A DNA stretch of 64,000 nt from an uncultured Muribaculaceae bacterium (lineage in GTDB: Bacteria > Bacteroidota > Bacteroidia > Bacteroidales > Muribaculaceae). Positions within the stretch are counted from its first letter, which is position 1. Every line of letters begins with the position of its first letter. Below the pieces are notes generated by a model. It worked only from the letters and a program-made list of their open reading frames with translations. It was not told the DNA's origin and made no database searches. Below are positions 24,312 to 34,658 of this stretch, piece by piece. Location of the stretch: assembly GCA_910578665.1 (NCBI GenBank), contig CAJTQU010000007.1, forward strand, positions 1 to 64,000, read 5' to 3'. The position numbers and the translations under genes were made by a program.

Positions 24312-25760
24312 ATGTTCACTTGGAACAGTTACATAGCGCCATGGGTATACACTCTGTTTTTCTTAGTTTATGCAGCCACTATAATCAGCTGCATAGTGGT
24401 TGTACTGTCTGAAAAACGAAATCCCATACGATCGCTCGCATGGGTCATAGCGCTTGTGTTTCTGCCCTATGTAGGCTGGATCTTCTATATATTTTTCGGG
24501 CGCAGCTTCAAGAGCAAACGTATGATTTCGCGCCATAACAAGCGCAAATTGCTGTCCCGACAGCCTCAGACACCGCGCGAGCCATACCCCGACGGACTTA
24601 CTCCCGAATCAATGCAGCTGATCAAACTTGCATCAAGCATGTCGGGATCACAGCCTATGACTGTCAGCGCGTTGCGTATTTATACCAATGGTGTTAGAAA
24701 ATTTGAGGATCTAAAACGCGACCTGAGTGACGCAAAGCATTCCATCAATCTTCAATATTATATATTTTCTGATGATGCCCTGGGCCAGGAGATAGCGGCC
24801 ATATTAATGGATAAAGCGCGCAAAGGTGTCAAAGTAAGGGTTATGTATGACCATGTGGGTTCTTTCTCTGCACGCCGGCGGTTCTTCGGTAAGATGCGGC
24901 GCGCCGGAGTAGAGGCTCATCCGTTCTTCCGTGTGACATTCCCCCAGCTGGCTAACCGCATCAACTGGCGCAACCACCGCAAAATAGTGGTAATCGACGA
25001 CCATATCGGCTATATCGGAGGCATGAATATAGCCAGCCGCTATGTGGAGGGCTCTTCAAAACACAAGGTGTGGAGAGACACACATCTGCGAGTGGAAGGT
25101 CCGATAGTAGCTTCAATGCTGTACTCATTCTCCGTAGACTGGAATTTCCTAAAACACCACTGCGACATCACCCCGATCAGGCCTATTCCAGAACCTACAG
25201 AGCCGGAAACTTGTTTTCCAGCACAACTGCTAACCTCCGGACCTACAGATAGATGGGCGTCTATCGCTCTGCTATTTCAACGGGCAATCCTCTCGGCTCG
25301 CAAGTGTGTATACATACAAACACCTTATTTCCTGCCTACCGAAGTGTTGCTTAATGCGTTGCAGACTGCCGCCCTGTCCAAAGTAGATGTCAGGGTCATG
25401 ATACCAGAACGTTCCGACTCCAACCTTCTGCGCCTGGCTTCTTATTCCTATGTCACGGAGTGCCTGCAGGCAGGAATAAAAGTGTACCTTTACAAGCCCG
25501 GCATGCTGCATGCAAAAACTCTTATAATCGATGACGAATTTTCAAGCGTAGGTTCAACTAATTTCGACTTCAGAAGCTTTGAGCAGAATTTCGAGGGAAA
25601 CCTGCTGCTATATGACAAGCAGACCAACCACGATTTAAAACAACAATTTTTCGATGATATAAGGGAAAGTGTCAAACTTACCTATAGCATCTGGACACAG
25701 CGTCCCCGGACTATACGTTTCTGGGAATCGATAGTGCGCCTGCTCAGTCCGATACTCTGA
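24312..25760 (+). CDS. cls: Cardiolipin synthase (PLD superfamily)
   Basis: A 482-aa inner-membrane enzyme that joins phosphatidyl groups to make cardiolipin. An in-frame ATG exists at 24285, but ATG 24312 gives the usual short N-terminus before two transmembrane helices (about residues 8-30 and 38-60) and is preferred. It has two phospholipase-D catalytic motifs: HxKxxxxD at H222 (NHRKIVVIDD) with 'GGMN' after it, and at H400 (HAKTLIIDDEFSSVGSTNFD). Length and layout are those of ClsA-type enzymes. It stands alone after a long repeat-containing upstream region. Confidence 0.92.
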   Translation: MFTWNSYIAPWVYTLFFLVYAATIISCIVVVLSEKRNPIRSLAWVIALVFLPYVGWIFYIFFGRSFKSKRMISRHNKRKLLSRQPQTPREPYPDGLTPESMQLIKLASSMSGSQPMTVSALRIYTNGVRKFEDLKRDLSDAKHSINLQYYIFSDDALGQEIAAILMDKARKGVKVRVMYDHVGSFSARRRFFGKMRRAGVEAHPFFRVTFPQLANRINWRNHRKIVVIDDHIGYIGGMNIASRYVEGSSKHKVWRDTHLRVEGPIVASMLYSFSVDWNFLKHHCDITPIRPIPEPTEPETCFPAQLLTSGPTDRWASIALLFQRAILSARKCVYIQTPYFLPTEVLLNALQTAALSKVDVRVMIPERSDSNLLRLASYSYVTECLQAGIKVYLYKPGMLHAKTLIIDDEFSSVGSTNFDFRSFEQNFEGNLLLYDKQTNHDLKQQFFDDIRESVKLTYSIWTQRPRTIRFWESIVRLLSPIL

Positions 25761-25796
25761 CAAGCAAACTGCTGGCAGGAATCATTATAACGAAAA

Positions 25797-25826
25797 TAGA
25801 GAAGTAATTTCACAATCACTTCTCTA
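25797..25826 (-). terminator. Hairpin shared by cls and a convergent small RNA
   Basis: TAGAGAAGT (25797-25805) pairs with ACTTCTCTA (25818-25826). Leftward it is followed by TTTTCG, so it best ends a leftward transcript; rightward it may also help to end cls transcription. Confidence 0.55.
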
Positions 25827-25895
25827 ATTCTTAGCTTAACTAAATAAATTCTTACATGCTAGGTCCATAGCAAGATTACTATGACTCTTTATTCT
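25797..25895 (-). ncRNA. Candidate small RNA antiparallel to cls 3' end
   Basis: A full consensus promoter (25901-25931) points leftward into a gene-free stretch that ends about 100 nt later in an intrinsic-terminator hairpin (25797-25826). No protein-coding gene lies on this strand downstream, since cls is encoded on the opposite strand. Short internal stems (for example CATAG/CTATG) are possible. This layout fits an independent small RNA. Confidence 0.5.
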
Positions 25896-25900
25896 GTATG

Positions 25901-25931
25901 CAAAATTAACATTTTGCTTCGAAATAGCAAA
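25901..25931 (-). promoter_or_regulatory. Leftward consensus promoter without a downstream gene
   Basis: Read leftward: TTTG (25928-25931), 19 bp, TAATTTTG (25901-25908). This is as good as the promoters of rpsO and rpsL in the same window. Confidence 0.6.
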
Positions 25932-25998
25932 ACTACGAATGTTAAATTAAGTTAACACATCTAATACAACAAAACTAACGCCCTCTATATTACCACTA

Positions 25999-26604
25999 TT
26001 AGAAATAACGCGGCCAGTAAGAAGATGGTGTTCCTTTGTCTGTAGACGGCGGATATACGCGGTTAAGCCCATGCTCGAGGCGCGTACCGGCGTTGTCTGT
26101 GCGCAGATACACCAAACGGCCCAGCCCTGGAATCAGAGACAACGGCCTGAATGTAACGTTAAGCCGTTTACGCCTGACAGAAACAATACCTTTAGACATA
26201 TCTGCCTTAGCGGAATAGCTATGCTTCCTGGCATTACCGTGGGAATCAAAATCAGAATAAACAGTGATCTTGTAATCTGTATCGGCAGAGGTCGGCACAA
26301 GCATACCGAGCTGCTGTCCCGGCGCCGTATATATCTGTTCCGACTCGATATTGATTATTTCGTACATCCCGGCATGCAATCCTGACGACGCAGGCCGCAA
26401 CAGAACCACGGCCTGTTCGTCGGGCCACACATAAATTCCGCTGAGTCCCCTCACCGCGGTCGTGTCACACCACAAACGCGCCTCCGCCAGTGTGACCGGC
26501 GCATAAAGCGGCGGCGAGGCGCCATACGCCGCCAACGAAATCAACACTGATATGGCGATGAACGCCAGTCGCAAATAACCGTGTAGTGCCAATAATGCTT
26601 TCAT
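25999..26604 (-). CDS. Exported protein of unknown function downstream of tamL
   Basis: A 201-aa protein with an N-terminal signal peptide or anchor helix (about residues 10-29). The rest is soluble and beta-rich, with a central basic stretch 'SVRRKRLNV'. No family was recognised. It starts 20 bp after tamL and is the last gene of the tamB-tamL run, so a role in envelope assembly is plausible by association only. It ends with aromatic and basic residues (SSYWPRYF). Confidence 0.6.
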   Translation of the reverse strand: MKALLALHGYLRLAFIAISVLISLAAYGASPPLYAPVTLAEARLWCDTTAVRGLSGIYVWPDEQAVVLLRPASSGLHAGMYEIINIESEQIYTAPGQQLGMLVPTSADTDYKITVYSDFDSHGNARKHSYSAKADMSKGIVSVRRKRLNVTFRPLSLIPGLGRLVYLRTDNAGTRLEHGLNRVYPPSTDKGTPSSYWPRYF

Positions 26605-26624
26605 AACTCAATACATAAAAATTA

Positions 26625-28943
26625 TTAGAACGGATAGCCTATGGCCAGATGGAAAGCAAAGGCTTCTTTAAACGGGACGTTGAAATAATGCGACGTGCCA
26701 TTAGTATAAGGTGTATGCAGTCCGTACCCAAGATCACCCCTTATCACTATCATACCGATGTCGGCACGTAATCCCACGCCGGTGCCAAGCGCTATATCTC
26801 TCAGAAATGTTGATGCCTTAAGTTTGCCGCCTGGACGCTGGGGATCATTTTTCAGCAACCACACGTTACCGGCATCAACAAACACGGCACCATGAAGGAA
26901 ACCGAATATTGGGAAGCGGTATTCTGTATTAAGCTCTAACTTGAATGTACCGGTCTGATCAAAATATCCGTTTACTTTGTCGGCAGGCACACGATATGAT
27001 CCAGGCCCTATCGAACGCACCGTGAACGCCCTGATGGAATTGGCTCCGCCGATATAGAACTGCTCGCTATATGGCACCTGGGTAGAATTGCCATAAGCAT
27101 GGGCGGCACCGATGAGCACTCGCGACACCAGCCACTGGTCTTTGCCACGGAAAAGACGTCGGGAGTATACAAGCTGCGCCTGTCCTTTCACAAACTGTGA
27201 AAATGGGGTACCAAACAATTTTTTCTCACCATGCACGCCGCACAACGCATAAATGCCGGAGAAAATATTGCCCGCCTCGACAAGTGATGCGGTAAAGTTG
27301 ATACCATTGATCCGGTCTCGTTCCAGAAATTTATCCAGTGTGTAGGTATAACTCAACTGCGGTATATACTGGCTTCTGAAACTTTCAGCTATTGCAGGAT
27401 TGGCATTCATGATCGAATCAAAGTCGGCCGTAGTATGCATCAGCTTTGTGTAGGTGATCTTAAGAGGGGTAAACTGATGAAGCGTATGCCGCGTGGCACG
27501 CCATTCATAAGATATGCCGGCACCGAACTGCGCCATCTTGAAATAATGCGGCCTGTTCAATATCGACGCATTAAGATTGATGCGTGTCCAGTTCAGCTCC
27601 CTCTGCGTGCGCGGCACAAACCGCGGCGCCAACAGCCTTGGGAAAGCCAGAGAGGCGTTAAGGCCGAATTCATAACTATTGAATATTGATGACGATCCGT
27701 GGCCTGTCTGCCACTCATAAGAGGCATTGAACTGTAATGACAGCTGCTCGGCACCTCCGAATAAATTACGGTGTGTAAGGCCGAAAATAAGGCCGGGGCC
27801 AAGATAGCTATTGGATTTTGACGTCGCATTCACCTCGACAGAAGCCTCCATAGGCACATCAAACCGACAGCTGATATCCACGTTCAACAGGTCGGAAGCC
27901 CCGGTCGTGTCAGCCGGCGACACCTGCATGTCGATAGCAGAAAAAATGCCTAGACGTGCCAGCCGTGTCTGGGTCCTATCCATGTTTCTCACAGAGAACG
28001 TACGGCCTTTCCTGAATGTGATACACGACGGCACCAAGTGCTCGCGCAGACGTGCCGGCTTCATTATCACAACCTCGGCCTTCGGGTCATGAATCGTGTC
28101 AGGCACACCGGGATTACGCTTGCTACTCCGCAGCACATGCACAGTTACATCTCCTGTACGCCACTTCCTAAGAGCCTGCTTCGGTGTATTGTCTGCCAGC
28201 GAAAGTTTAAGCGCTATGGAGCCGGGATGTATTGTACTGTCTGCCAGAAACTCTATGTACTCCGGGCGAAAATAATAATAGCCACGGTTACGCATACGGT
28301 TAGTGATACGCGTGCGTGCCACCGACAGCGAATCAGTACTGAAACGTTCCCCTACTCTAAGATACGGGTCTAAACGGGCCAGCGAATCTATAAAATCATA
28401 TATCCCTCGGTCAGCACGGCCGAAATACACCAGAGAGTCTATCATATAAGGCCGTCCTACCGACACAGAATAGTTTATACGGGCTTTCTTCGGATTTCTC
28501 TTATCAGGCAATACCTCATAAGAAGCCGTAGAGCCGAAATAACCGTTATTGTCAAGTATGCGCTCCATCATCTGTGTGCGCAACTCAGGTTTTACATCGC
28601 TCACCAGCACCGGCTGGCTCACCAGCTTACGGTAGAGCCAGCCCTCCAGCCCTTTGGCCGAATCATTCCAATTATTATACACCCATAATCCTACCGGAAA
28701 TGGTGTGCGCACATAAGGACTGAGAAACGGCATCGGGTTATTGGGCTTGACATTGCCGGCAGACTTTATATTTCCCACCATGCCGGAGGGCAGTTTCTCG
28801 CCATCCGTGCCGTGTACCTCAAATTTCTTCAGTCCGGTATACAGTACCTCGCCATCGGCCAGGCGCTTAGTGGTAGAACACGCGCAGCACAGCAACACAG
28901 CCGCCAGCATAACTCCGATTATATGCAATGTATGTTTCTTCAT
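26625..28943 (-). CDS. tamL: TamL-type BamA/TamA-family outer-membrane lipoprotein
   Basis: A 772-aa Omp85-family protein. The N-terminus is a lipoprotein signal ending in CCAC, with C22 the likely lipidated Cys; this is the Bacteroidetes TamL variant of TamA. POTRA-like repeats follow (about 40-400; 'RLGIFSAIDMQVSP'), then a C-terminal barrel ending in Phe (HLAIGYPF), as BAM substrates do. With TamB it helps insert or transport material at the outer membrane. It lies 9 bp after tamB, the conserved tamB-tamL order in this phylum. Confidence 0.88.
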   Translation of the reverse strand: MKKHTLHIIGVMLAAVLLCCACSTTKRLADGEVLYTGLKKFEVHGTDGEKLPSGMVGNIKSAGNVKPNNPMPFLSPYVRTPFPVGLWVYNNWNDSAKGLEGWLYRKLVSQPVLVSDVKPELRTQMMERILDNNGYFGSTASYEVLPDKRNPKKARINYSVSVGRPYMIDSLVYFGRADRGIYDFIDSLARLDPYLRVGERFSTDSLSVARTRITNRMRNRGYYYFRPEYIEFLADSTIHPGSIALKLSLADNTPKQALRKWRTGDVTVHVLRSSKRNPGVPDTIHDPKAEVVIMKPARLREHLVPSCITFRKGRTFSVRNMDRTQTRLARLGIFSAIDMQVSPADTTGASDLLNVDISCRFDVPMEASVEVNATSKSNSYLGPGLIFGLTHRNLFGGAEQLSLQFNASYEWQTGHGSSSIFNSYEFGLNASLAFPRLLAPRFVPRTQRELNWTRINLNASILNRPHYFKMAQFGAGISYEWRATRHTLHQFTPLKITYTKLMHTTADFDSIMNANPAIAESFRSQYIPQLSYTYTLDKFLERDRINGINFTASLVEAGNIFSGIYALCGVHGEKKLFGTPFSQFVKGQAQLVYSRRLFRGKDQWLVSRVLIGAAHAYGNSTQVPYSEQFYIGGANSIRAFTVRSIGPGSYRVPADKVNGYFDQTGTFKLELNTEYRFPIFGFLHGAVFVDAGNVWLLKNDPQRPGGKLKASTFLRDIALGTGVGLRADIGMIVIRGDLGYGLHTPYTNGTSHYFNVPFKEAFAFHLAIGYPF

Positions 28944-28952
28944 ATATGTCTG

Positions 28953-31900
28953 TTATCGTATTATTGTGTCAGTTGTAAGCGGCACTAGCGAGTCCGAACT
29001 CTCCACGGCAACGGACTCTGTTTTCTTTTTACGGCGGCCCATGCGGAATAATGATTTGAGCGAACTGATTTTACGTTTCATAACAAAGCCCGCGCCGGTT
29101 TCGGTCACCTCGCCTTCAAGTATGCTCTCATAGCCCGTATGACGGAACAATTTAAGATACATGTTCATCGTCTGGGTTTGTTTCAGATTATACTCAAACG
29201 CGATATCTGATATCAGATTCTGCGCAAAATTCTCATCGGCATCGGCATCAGTAGAATAATTACCTCCAACCACAATCTTAAACCGGTTGTCAAACAGACT
29301 TTTGCTCACCTGGTATGAATAACTTGTAGTTGTGCTCTGTCCCTGCCCCTCGACCGTCTGTTTATAGTTGTCTATGCCGAACGAGAGATCTATGCCACGT
29401 ATATTCTTGGCTGCCCAGGAGTTTAACTGCCCCTCGATAAATGAATAAAGAGGATTGGACAGATTTGCCGATGCTTTTACACCAGGCCCCGTATAAGTGT
29501 TATAGAGCAACAGGTTGATAGCCGCAGCCGACCGCTGTTCGGGAGTCATCGACAATAACTCGTTCTGCACGGTCACATCGTCCTGCGTAGACATATCAAA
29601 AGTAACTTTAGGCACTGACAAGGTGCCAGACACGGCAAGCGCCACGTCAAAGTATATGATACGCGAACTGGCACCCTCCTGCTGCACATTGGCACGGACA
29701 CGGTCTGTCGCATTTATGCGCAACGTGGGATTCATTATATCACCACTCCAGTTCACATAAGAACCTGTATCGAAATTAAACGTCTTCTCCCCTATTACCG
29801 GCACGCTGTAACGAGCGAAGCCGGTGCCGAGATACAGTGTGCCGTTAAGGCGCATATCTCCCATATAGGTTTGGGTGTAAGTAAGTGTTCCATAAGGATT
29901 AAGCTGAACTTTGTCGGTACCGTTGCCAGAAAGCATCACTGTCACCTCGGCTCCGTTCACTATATTAAGCGTGGCATTAACACGCATAGACATGGTGCGT
30001 GCTTTCAGCGAATCGGCAGCAGCTACCACGGCCGTGTCGGCAAACTGCACAAATTTCACTACATCTGTTGTAGAAGAACCATTGTCCAAAGCTGATACAG
30101 CAGTGGGACGCACATAGGTTATATCTGTGGAGGGAAGCACCGAAAGATCGGCATCTATATCGAGCCGGTCAAGCGGACCGCGCGCCGATGCGTCAAGGTT
30201 GACAAACAGTTTGCCGTATACATCCCCCTTGCCCTTTCGCGAGGAATTAACTAACGCCACATCAGAACCCTTAAGTGAAATATCAAGCAGTACGTTAGAG
30301 AATGACCGGGCATCTACCGTGCCGTCAAGCGCTATCGTGTTATCGTTAGCGGCATGTATATCGAATCTGTTGAACCTAAGCACATTATCCTTAACAACGA
30401 TTTTGCTGGCAGAGTCCAGGTCCAGCCTTGCTGACGCCATAGGGACATACACGCTGGCTGAATCACACATAATGCTGCCGTTGAGCAACGGTGCCGACAG
30501 TGTGCCGGCCATATTCACAGTGCCGTTAAGATACCCTGAGAGTTGCGCCATATCGGCTCCGATAAACGGATTCGCTATGCGCAGAGGAAAACGCGTAAGT
30601 GTCAGATCCAATTCGCTTGACTGTCCGGCACGCTGGCGCAATGCGGCTGAATCAGCCAGCATATAACCACGCGCCATAAGCACTTTCTGGCGGTCCAGAT
30701 ACAGATTCATCGATCCGCCTGTATTACCGTTAAGACCCAGGCCGGCCTTAAAATCGGCCTCAATGTCACCAACGCGCATTTTGTCATAAGTCAGACCGGC
30801 CACGCCCAGAGTGCCGTTGCCCGTAAACGCTGTGCCGCGATACACTATGTCCATATCGGCATTGAGTGTGCCGGCCACAGGTGGCGCTGTAAGGCTCATC
30901 TGGAGGAAGTCCTCTATGTGCACATCGGTAATACTTACTGCCAGCGACGTATAGCCCTCACGCGTCTCGCTCGTCTTAAGGCTGACCTTTGAGCCTGAAC
31001 TTTCAGCCAGCAGGTCGGCCCTGACTTTACGTCCTGGTCCCAGCTCTATATAGTTGTCTTCAGAAATTTTCCACGGCTTATAAGCTATGGTCGCAGCCAG
31101 CGGTGTGAGATGCACTGACACGGTCGAATCCATCAATGCGGCCGTAAGGCCCAGACGATAACCCATTTTGCCCTTGGCATTGCGCTGGCGCAGAAAGACT
31201 GATCCGCGATTGCCGCCCACATAACCGTTAATATCTACCGAGGCAAATTCGGGCATGTTGCCGGCCCGGTTGCCCACATGCATGCCGTAGTCTATCATCT
31301 TGCCTCGTTGTGTGAAGTCAAACAGGGCCGTATCTATGCTTATTGAAGTCGTACCTGCCGACAAGATTCTGGCATTGCCGGTGACAATGCTGTCGGCATT
31401 ACACACGCTGACAGCCAAAGAAGCGCAATGATAGCCCATGCGTCCCAGGGCATCCCCCATAAGACCGTCCTCTGTGGCGTCAAGAGATATGCTGAACGGC
31501 GGCAGTAAAGCCTGTATCTCTTCCATATCAAGCGCTTTATCCTTAAGCTGCCTGTTTACCACAGCCATCAGTTTATCCATATTAGCGGTTACAGACTTAA
31601 GAGGCTCGTCTGAAGCAAACTTGGCATTCAGCCCGTCACCGTTCAGTTCGGCCGCCACATCGGTACTGGTAGCCAGCAAAGTACCGTCCAGCGCATGAGG
31701 CAGTTGAATGTGCTCGCTGCCATACACCCAGTCGATATCATCGATTCCGAATGCCAGATCGAAAAGCATAGCCGAAGGATTAGCCGTACCACAGAGATTT
31801 ATATGGCCCGAACCGTTGCATGTGTCTGCCATAAGGCCAAGTGCGCGCAAATCCACATGGCGCATGTCTGCCTGAATATCCATCTTATAATCATTGCCTT

Positions 31901-33935
31901 TTATTGTGCCGTCGGCCAGCAGACTTAAGTCCAGATTAGGATTGCGTCCCTCAAGGCTGATATTGTACACTCCGTGTGAAAGCGCGGCGTCTGCTTTGAG
32001 CGGCGCCATATTGTGTCCGCCATAAACCAGTGTGGCCATATCGGCCGAAATCTCTGTATGGGCGCGAGGCACGGTGGGATTGAATCCGGCACCCTCGGCC
32101 GTGACATGTCCGCTGACAACGCCTACGCCCAGCGAGGGCATTATGGCGGCTATATTTAGACCTTTAGCCGTGACAGACGCATCATATGTCTCGGCATTAA
32201 GACTGACTGTACCGTCCGCACTTGCATCACCGGCATCCGAACGCATGGCAAGGCGCGCCATATAAGTCTGATTGCGCACACCGATATGGCCTTTGATTGA
32301 GAATCGCGGAACGTGTATGCCCGTACCTTTGAGTACCGAGGCAAGCAGGGCGTTGCCGACACGGGCGTCAAGTAGAGAACCGTCCACATCAAGGCTCGCA
32401 TTCATTTTTTTGATGTCTGTAGGATTGTCTACCGATCCGCTGGCCGTAAGTTTGAAAAAATTTCGTATCCCTATTTTAAGGAGCTTTACCGAAAGACTTG
32501 ATACAGATCCAGAAGCATCAACATCAAGTGATACAGGACTGCGCTGCGGAAGCAACCTGAGCATATCTCTTAGCGAGGGCATAAAGGAGTACAGATCCTG
32601 CCATCCCAGATGCCCGTCAAGTTTCATGTCTACAGGCGCATCCGGATTCATAGCCATCATAGCATACGACAGATATGCCTGTGCCGACAGATTGGAGAAC
32701 GGGGTAGCAAGCTTGAAATCATCTATCTTAATACCCAGCGAGTCTATGCCGAGCGTGCCGGAAGCGTTATTAACCTCAAGTCCGCAACGCTCCTTGGCAC
32801 GAAGGCTTCGGATGGGCAGACGCAGCTCAGAAGCCCTGTTAAAGAAATCTGACACTTCCAGATCAATATCTCCAGCTTCTATGTACGATGGATCAAAACC
32901 TGGCTTAGGCACTGCTCCTGACGTCGCATACAGTGCACGCCCGAGCCTAAGATGGCATTTCTTGATACTCACGGTCATAGGGGGTGAGGATGACGGCACG
33001 CTGTCTGCCGGAACCGGATGTCCGGCCACATATTCGGCCGTAGGGACCAGATAAGAGGCAGTGCCGCTGCCGCAGTCAAAATTGCCTATCGATATATTGC
33101 TATTCTTAAGGTCTATGAGCGTATTGTCCACCCTACCGGTGCCGATGCTGACTCCCAGTGTATCAATAGTGGGAAGCATCGTCATGCCGAAATCTACATT
33201 TTTCAGCATGAGGCGGTCGGCGCCTATCACCCATTCGGCAGGTGAAGAGGCGGTATCTTTTTTCTGCTTCCATACATTCATGGCTATAGACACTTTCGCA
33301 TCCTCAAGTCGCGAACCGCGCAGTCTGATATCAGATTTCTTAAGATTAACCCGGCTTCCGCCCTCGAACTGCAACATACCGGCCCTGATACCCATATTAA
33401 GCGAGGAATCTGACGAAACCATGTTATATTGTCCGTCAAGCAGGCGCACGCGGTTTATCTGCACATCCATTTTCAACAGGGGCAGCATCTTCACATCGGC
33501 CAGAAGTGAACGCGCCGATACCATGGTGTCTCCATGAGCCTCAATAACTCTCAGATTTTCCAATTCGACATCAAGTGGGAAATGCAGCCTGAAACGGTCT
33601 ACTTCAATCTGCATGCCGGTAGATTTCGATGCGGCCTTACAGGCAACCTCGATCAGAAAGTCCTGTACAAATGGGATGTAGACGGCGGCCGGCAATAATA
33701 ATATAAACACTAGCAGACAGGCCAATGTCTTGAGTGTGCGGCGCAACCATGTGCACTTTATCAAGTGTGTGCGGCGCTTTCCAGGGTGTTTTCCATCTGT
33801 TACGTCTGTGTCATTTTCCTTTTGAACATGCACAGACGAATCATCCGCAGAAACCGTATTGACATCGGTATCCGTAGATGGCGGTATAGGCACAGCAGGC
33901 CGTTCATTACTCTTATTATCGATATAGTCAGACAT
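28953..33935 (-). CDS. tamB: TamB-like translocation and assembly module protein
   Basis: A 1660-aa periplasm-spanning protein. A cytoplasmic N-terminus of about 65 residues precedes one transmembrane helix (about 68-90, LACLLVFILLLPAAVYI). A very long beta-rich repeat region follows, and then a C-terminal DUF490/TamB domain. The family forms a hydrophobic groove bridging inner and outer membranes for lipid or protein transport with TamA/TamL. It leads the tamB-tamL-unknown run. A near-consensus -7 box is close to the start, but no clean promoter was found. Confidence 0.88.
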   Translation of the reverse strand: MSDYIDNKSNERPAVPIPPSTDTDVNTVSADDSSVHVQKENDTDVTDGKHPGKRRTHLIKCTWLRRTLKTLACLLVFILLLPAAVYIPFVQDFLIEVACKAASKSTGMQIEVDRFRLHFPLDVELENLRVIEAHGDTMVSARSLLADVKMLPLLKMDVQINRVRLLDGQYNMVSSDSSLNMGIRAGMLQFEGGSRVNLKKSDIRLRGSRLEDAKVSIAMNVWKQKKDTASSPAEWVIGADRLMLKNVDFGMTMLPTIDTLGVSIGTGRVDNTLIDLKNSNISIGNFDCGSGTASYLVPTAEYVAGHPVPADSVPSSSPPMTVSIKKCHLRLGRALYATSGAVPKPGFDPSYIEAGDIDLEVSDFFNRASELRLPIRSLRAKERCGLEVNNASGTLGIDSLGIKIDDFKLATPFSNLSAQAYLSYAMMAMNPDAPVDMKLDGHLGWQDLYSFMPSLRDMLRLLPQRSPVSLDVDASGSVSSLSVKLLKIGIRNFFKLTASGSVDNPTDIKKMNASLDVDGSLLDARVGNALLASVLKGTGIHVPRFSIKGHIGVRNQTYMARLAMRSDAGDASADGTVSLNAETYDASVTAKGLNIAAIMPSLGVGVVSGHVTAEGAGFNPTVPRAHTEISADMATLVYGGHNMAPLKADAALSHGVYNISLEGRNPNLDLSLLADGTIKGNDYKMDIQADMRHVDLRALGLMADTCNGSGHINLCGTANPSAMLFDLAFGIDDIDWVYGSEHIQLPHALDGTLLATSTDVAAELNGDGLNAKFASDEPLKSVTANMDKLMAVVNRQLKDKALDMEEIQALLPPFSISLDATEDGLMGDALGRMGYHCASLAVSVCNADSIVTGNARILSAGTTSISIDTALFDFTQRGKMIDYGMHVGNRAGNMPEFASVDINGYVGGNRGSVFLRQRNAKGKMGYRLGLTAALMDSTVSVHLTPLAATIAYKPWKISEDNYIELGPGRKVRADLLAESSGSKVSLKTSETREGYTSLAVSITDVHIEDFLQMSLTAPPVAGTLNADMDIVYRGTAFTGNGTLGVAGLTYDKMRVGDIEADFKAGLGLNGNTGGSMNLYLDRQKVLMARGYMLADSAALRQRAGQSSELDLTLTRFPLRIANPFIGADMAQLSGYLNGTVNMAGTLSAPLLNGSIMCDSASVYVPMASARLDLDSASKIVVKDNVLRFNRFDIHAANDNTIALDGTVDARSFSNVLLDISLKGSDVALVNSSRKGKGDVYGKLFVNLDASARGPLDRLDIDADLSVLPSTDITYVRPTAVSALDNGSSTTDVVKFVQFADTAVVAAADSLKARTMSMRVNATLNIVNGAEVTVMLSGNGTDKVQLNPYGTLTYTQTYMGDMRLNGTLYLGTGFARYSVPVIGEKTFNFDTGSYVNWSGDIMNPTLRINATDRVRANVQQEGASSRIIYFDVALAVSGTLSVPKVTFDMSTQDDVTVQNELLSMTPEQRSAAAINLLLYNTYTGPGVKASANLSNPLYSFIEGQLNSWAAKNIRGIDLSFGIDNYKQTVEGQGQSTTTSYSYQVSKSLFDNRFKIVVGGNYSTDADADENFAQNLISDIAFEYNLKQTQTMNMYLKLFRHTGYESILEGEVTETGAGFVMKRKISSLKSLFRMGRRKKKTESVAVESSDSLVPLTTDTIIR

Positions 33936-34066
33936 AGCTTTGAGACAGAAATTAACAATTGTGGCAAATTAATGTTAACTCTGTGTATTAAACGCAATCC
34001 CGTTATATTTGGTTTATCCAGGCTCCGCATAACTATGCCGGCCAACAGGCACGGACGCCCGAAATA

Positions 34067-34474
34067 TCAGCGTGAACGGAGCAGACGCCAACTACAATAG
34101 AAGGCACACATGGCGTATGCTCCTATAAAATCCGCATAAATATCATTTAGCTCAAAACTGCGCGACTGCGTCAGATAACGCTGCATAAATTCTACAGCCA
34201 CACCGGTAATGCCTGATGCCGACGCACATAATAAGGCGCCTAACGCAGATATATACGGATACAAGCCTTTCCTACATCTGTATTTACCAGCATCCCATAT
34301 CAGGGTGAGGGCAAACCAACCGAACATCACGGCGTGAACCACCTTGTCTGCTCCTTCAAACAACGGAACATCTACATCTCCCACTGGTCGCGGAGCAAGA
34401 GTAAGCCACAATATCAGAACGAGAGTCAGAACAGATGCTACCCCGACCGGTATCTTACATAAAATCCTCAACAT
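34067..34474 (-). CDS. VanZ-like membrane protein
   Basis: A 135-aa protein with four hydrophobic segments and the VanZ-family pattern 'DKVVHAVMFGWFAL' after the first loop. VanZ-like proteins are poorly understood; the founding member is linked to low-level teicoplanin resistance. It stands between the ribosomal superoperon terminator and tamB on the same strand, 131 bp upstream of tamB. Confidence 0.7.
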   Translation of the reverse strand: MLRILCKIPVGVASVLTLVLILWLTLAPRPVGDVDVPLFEGADKVVHAVMFGWFALTLIWDAGKYRCRKGLYPYISALGALLCASASGITGVAVEFMQRYLTQSRSFELNDIYADFIGAYAMCAFYCSWRLLRSR

Positions 34475-34599
34475 AAATACGGCTAGTTAAATATCCAATC
34501 ATTAATACGCTTATATTTCGATATGGTTCGAGGCACAATTGGAGTATGCCCAGTCTTGTCCACAAATAAAGAGATAACGCTTATGACTTACTATAAAAA

Positions 34600-34639
34600 T
34601 TTATGCCGCGACCCGTTGCAAAGTAGGTCGCGGCATAAA
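34600..34639 (-). terminator. Terminator of the ribosomal superoperon
   Basis: A perfect 14-bp stem (34600-34613 with 34626-34639), 12-nt loop, followed leftward by ATTTTTATAG. It lies 19 bp after the rplQ stop and closes the rpsL-to-rplQ transcription unit. Confidence 0.88.
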
Positions 34640-34658
34640 ATATCTGTCGGCCGGCTTA

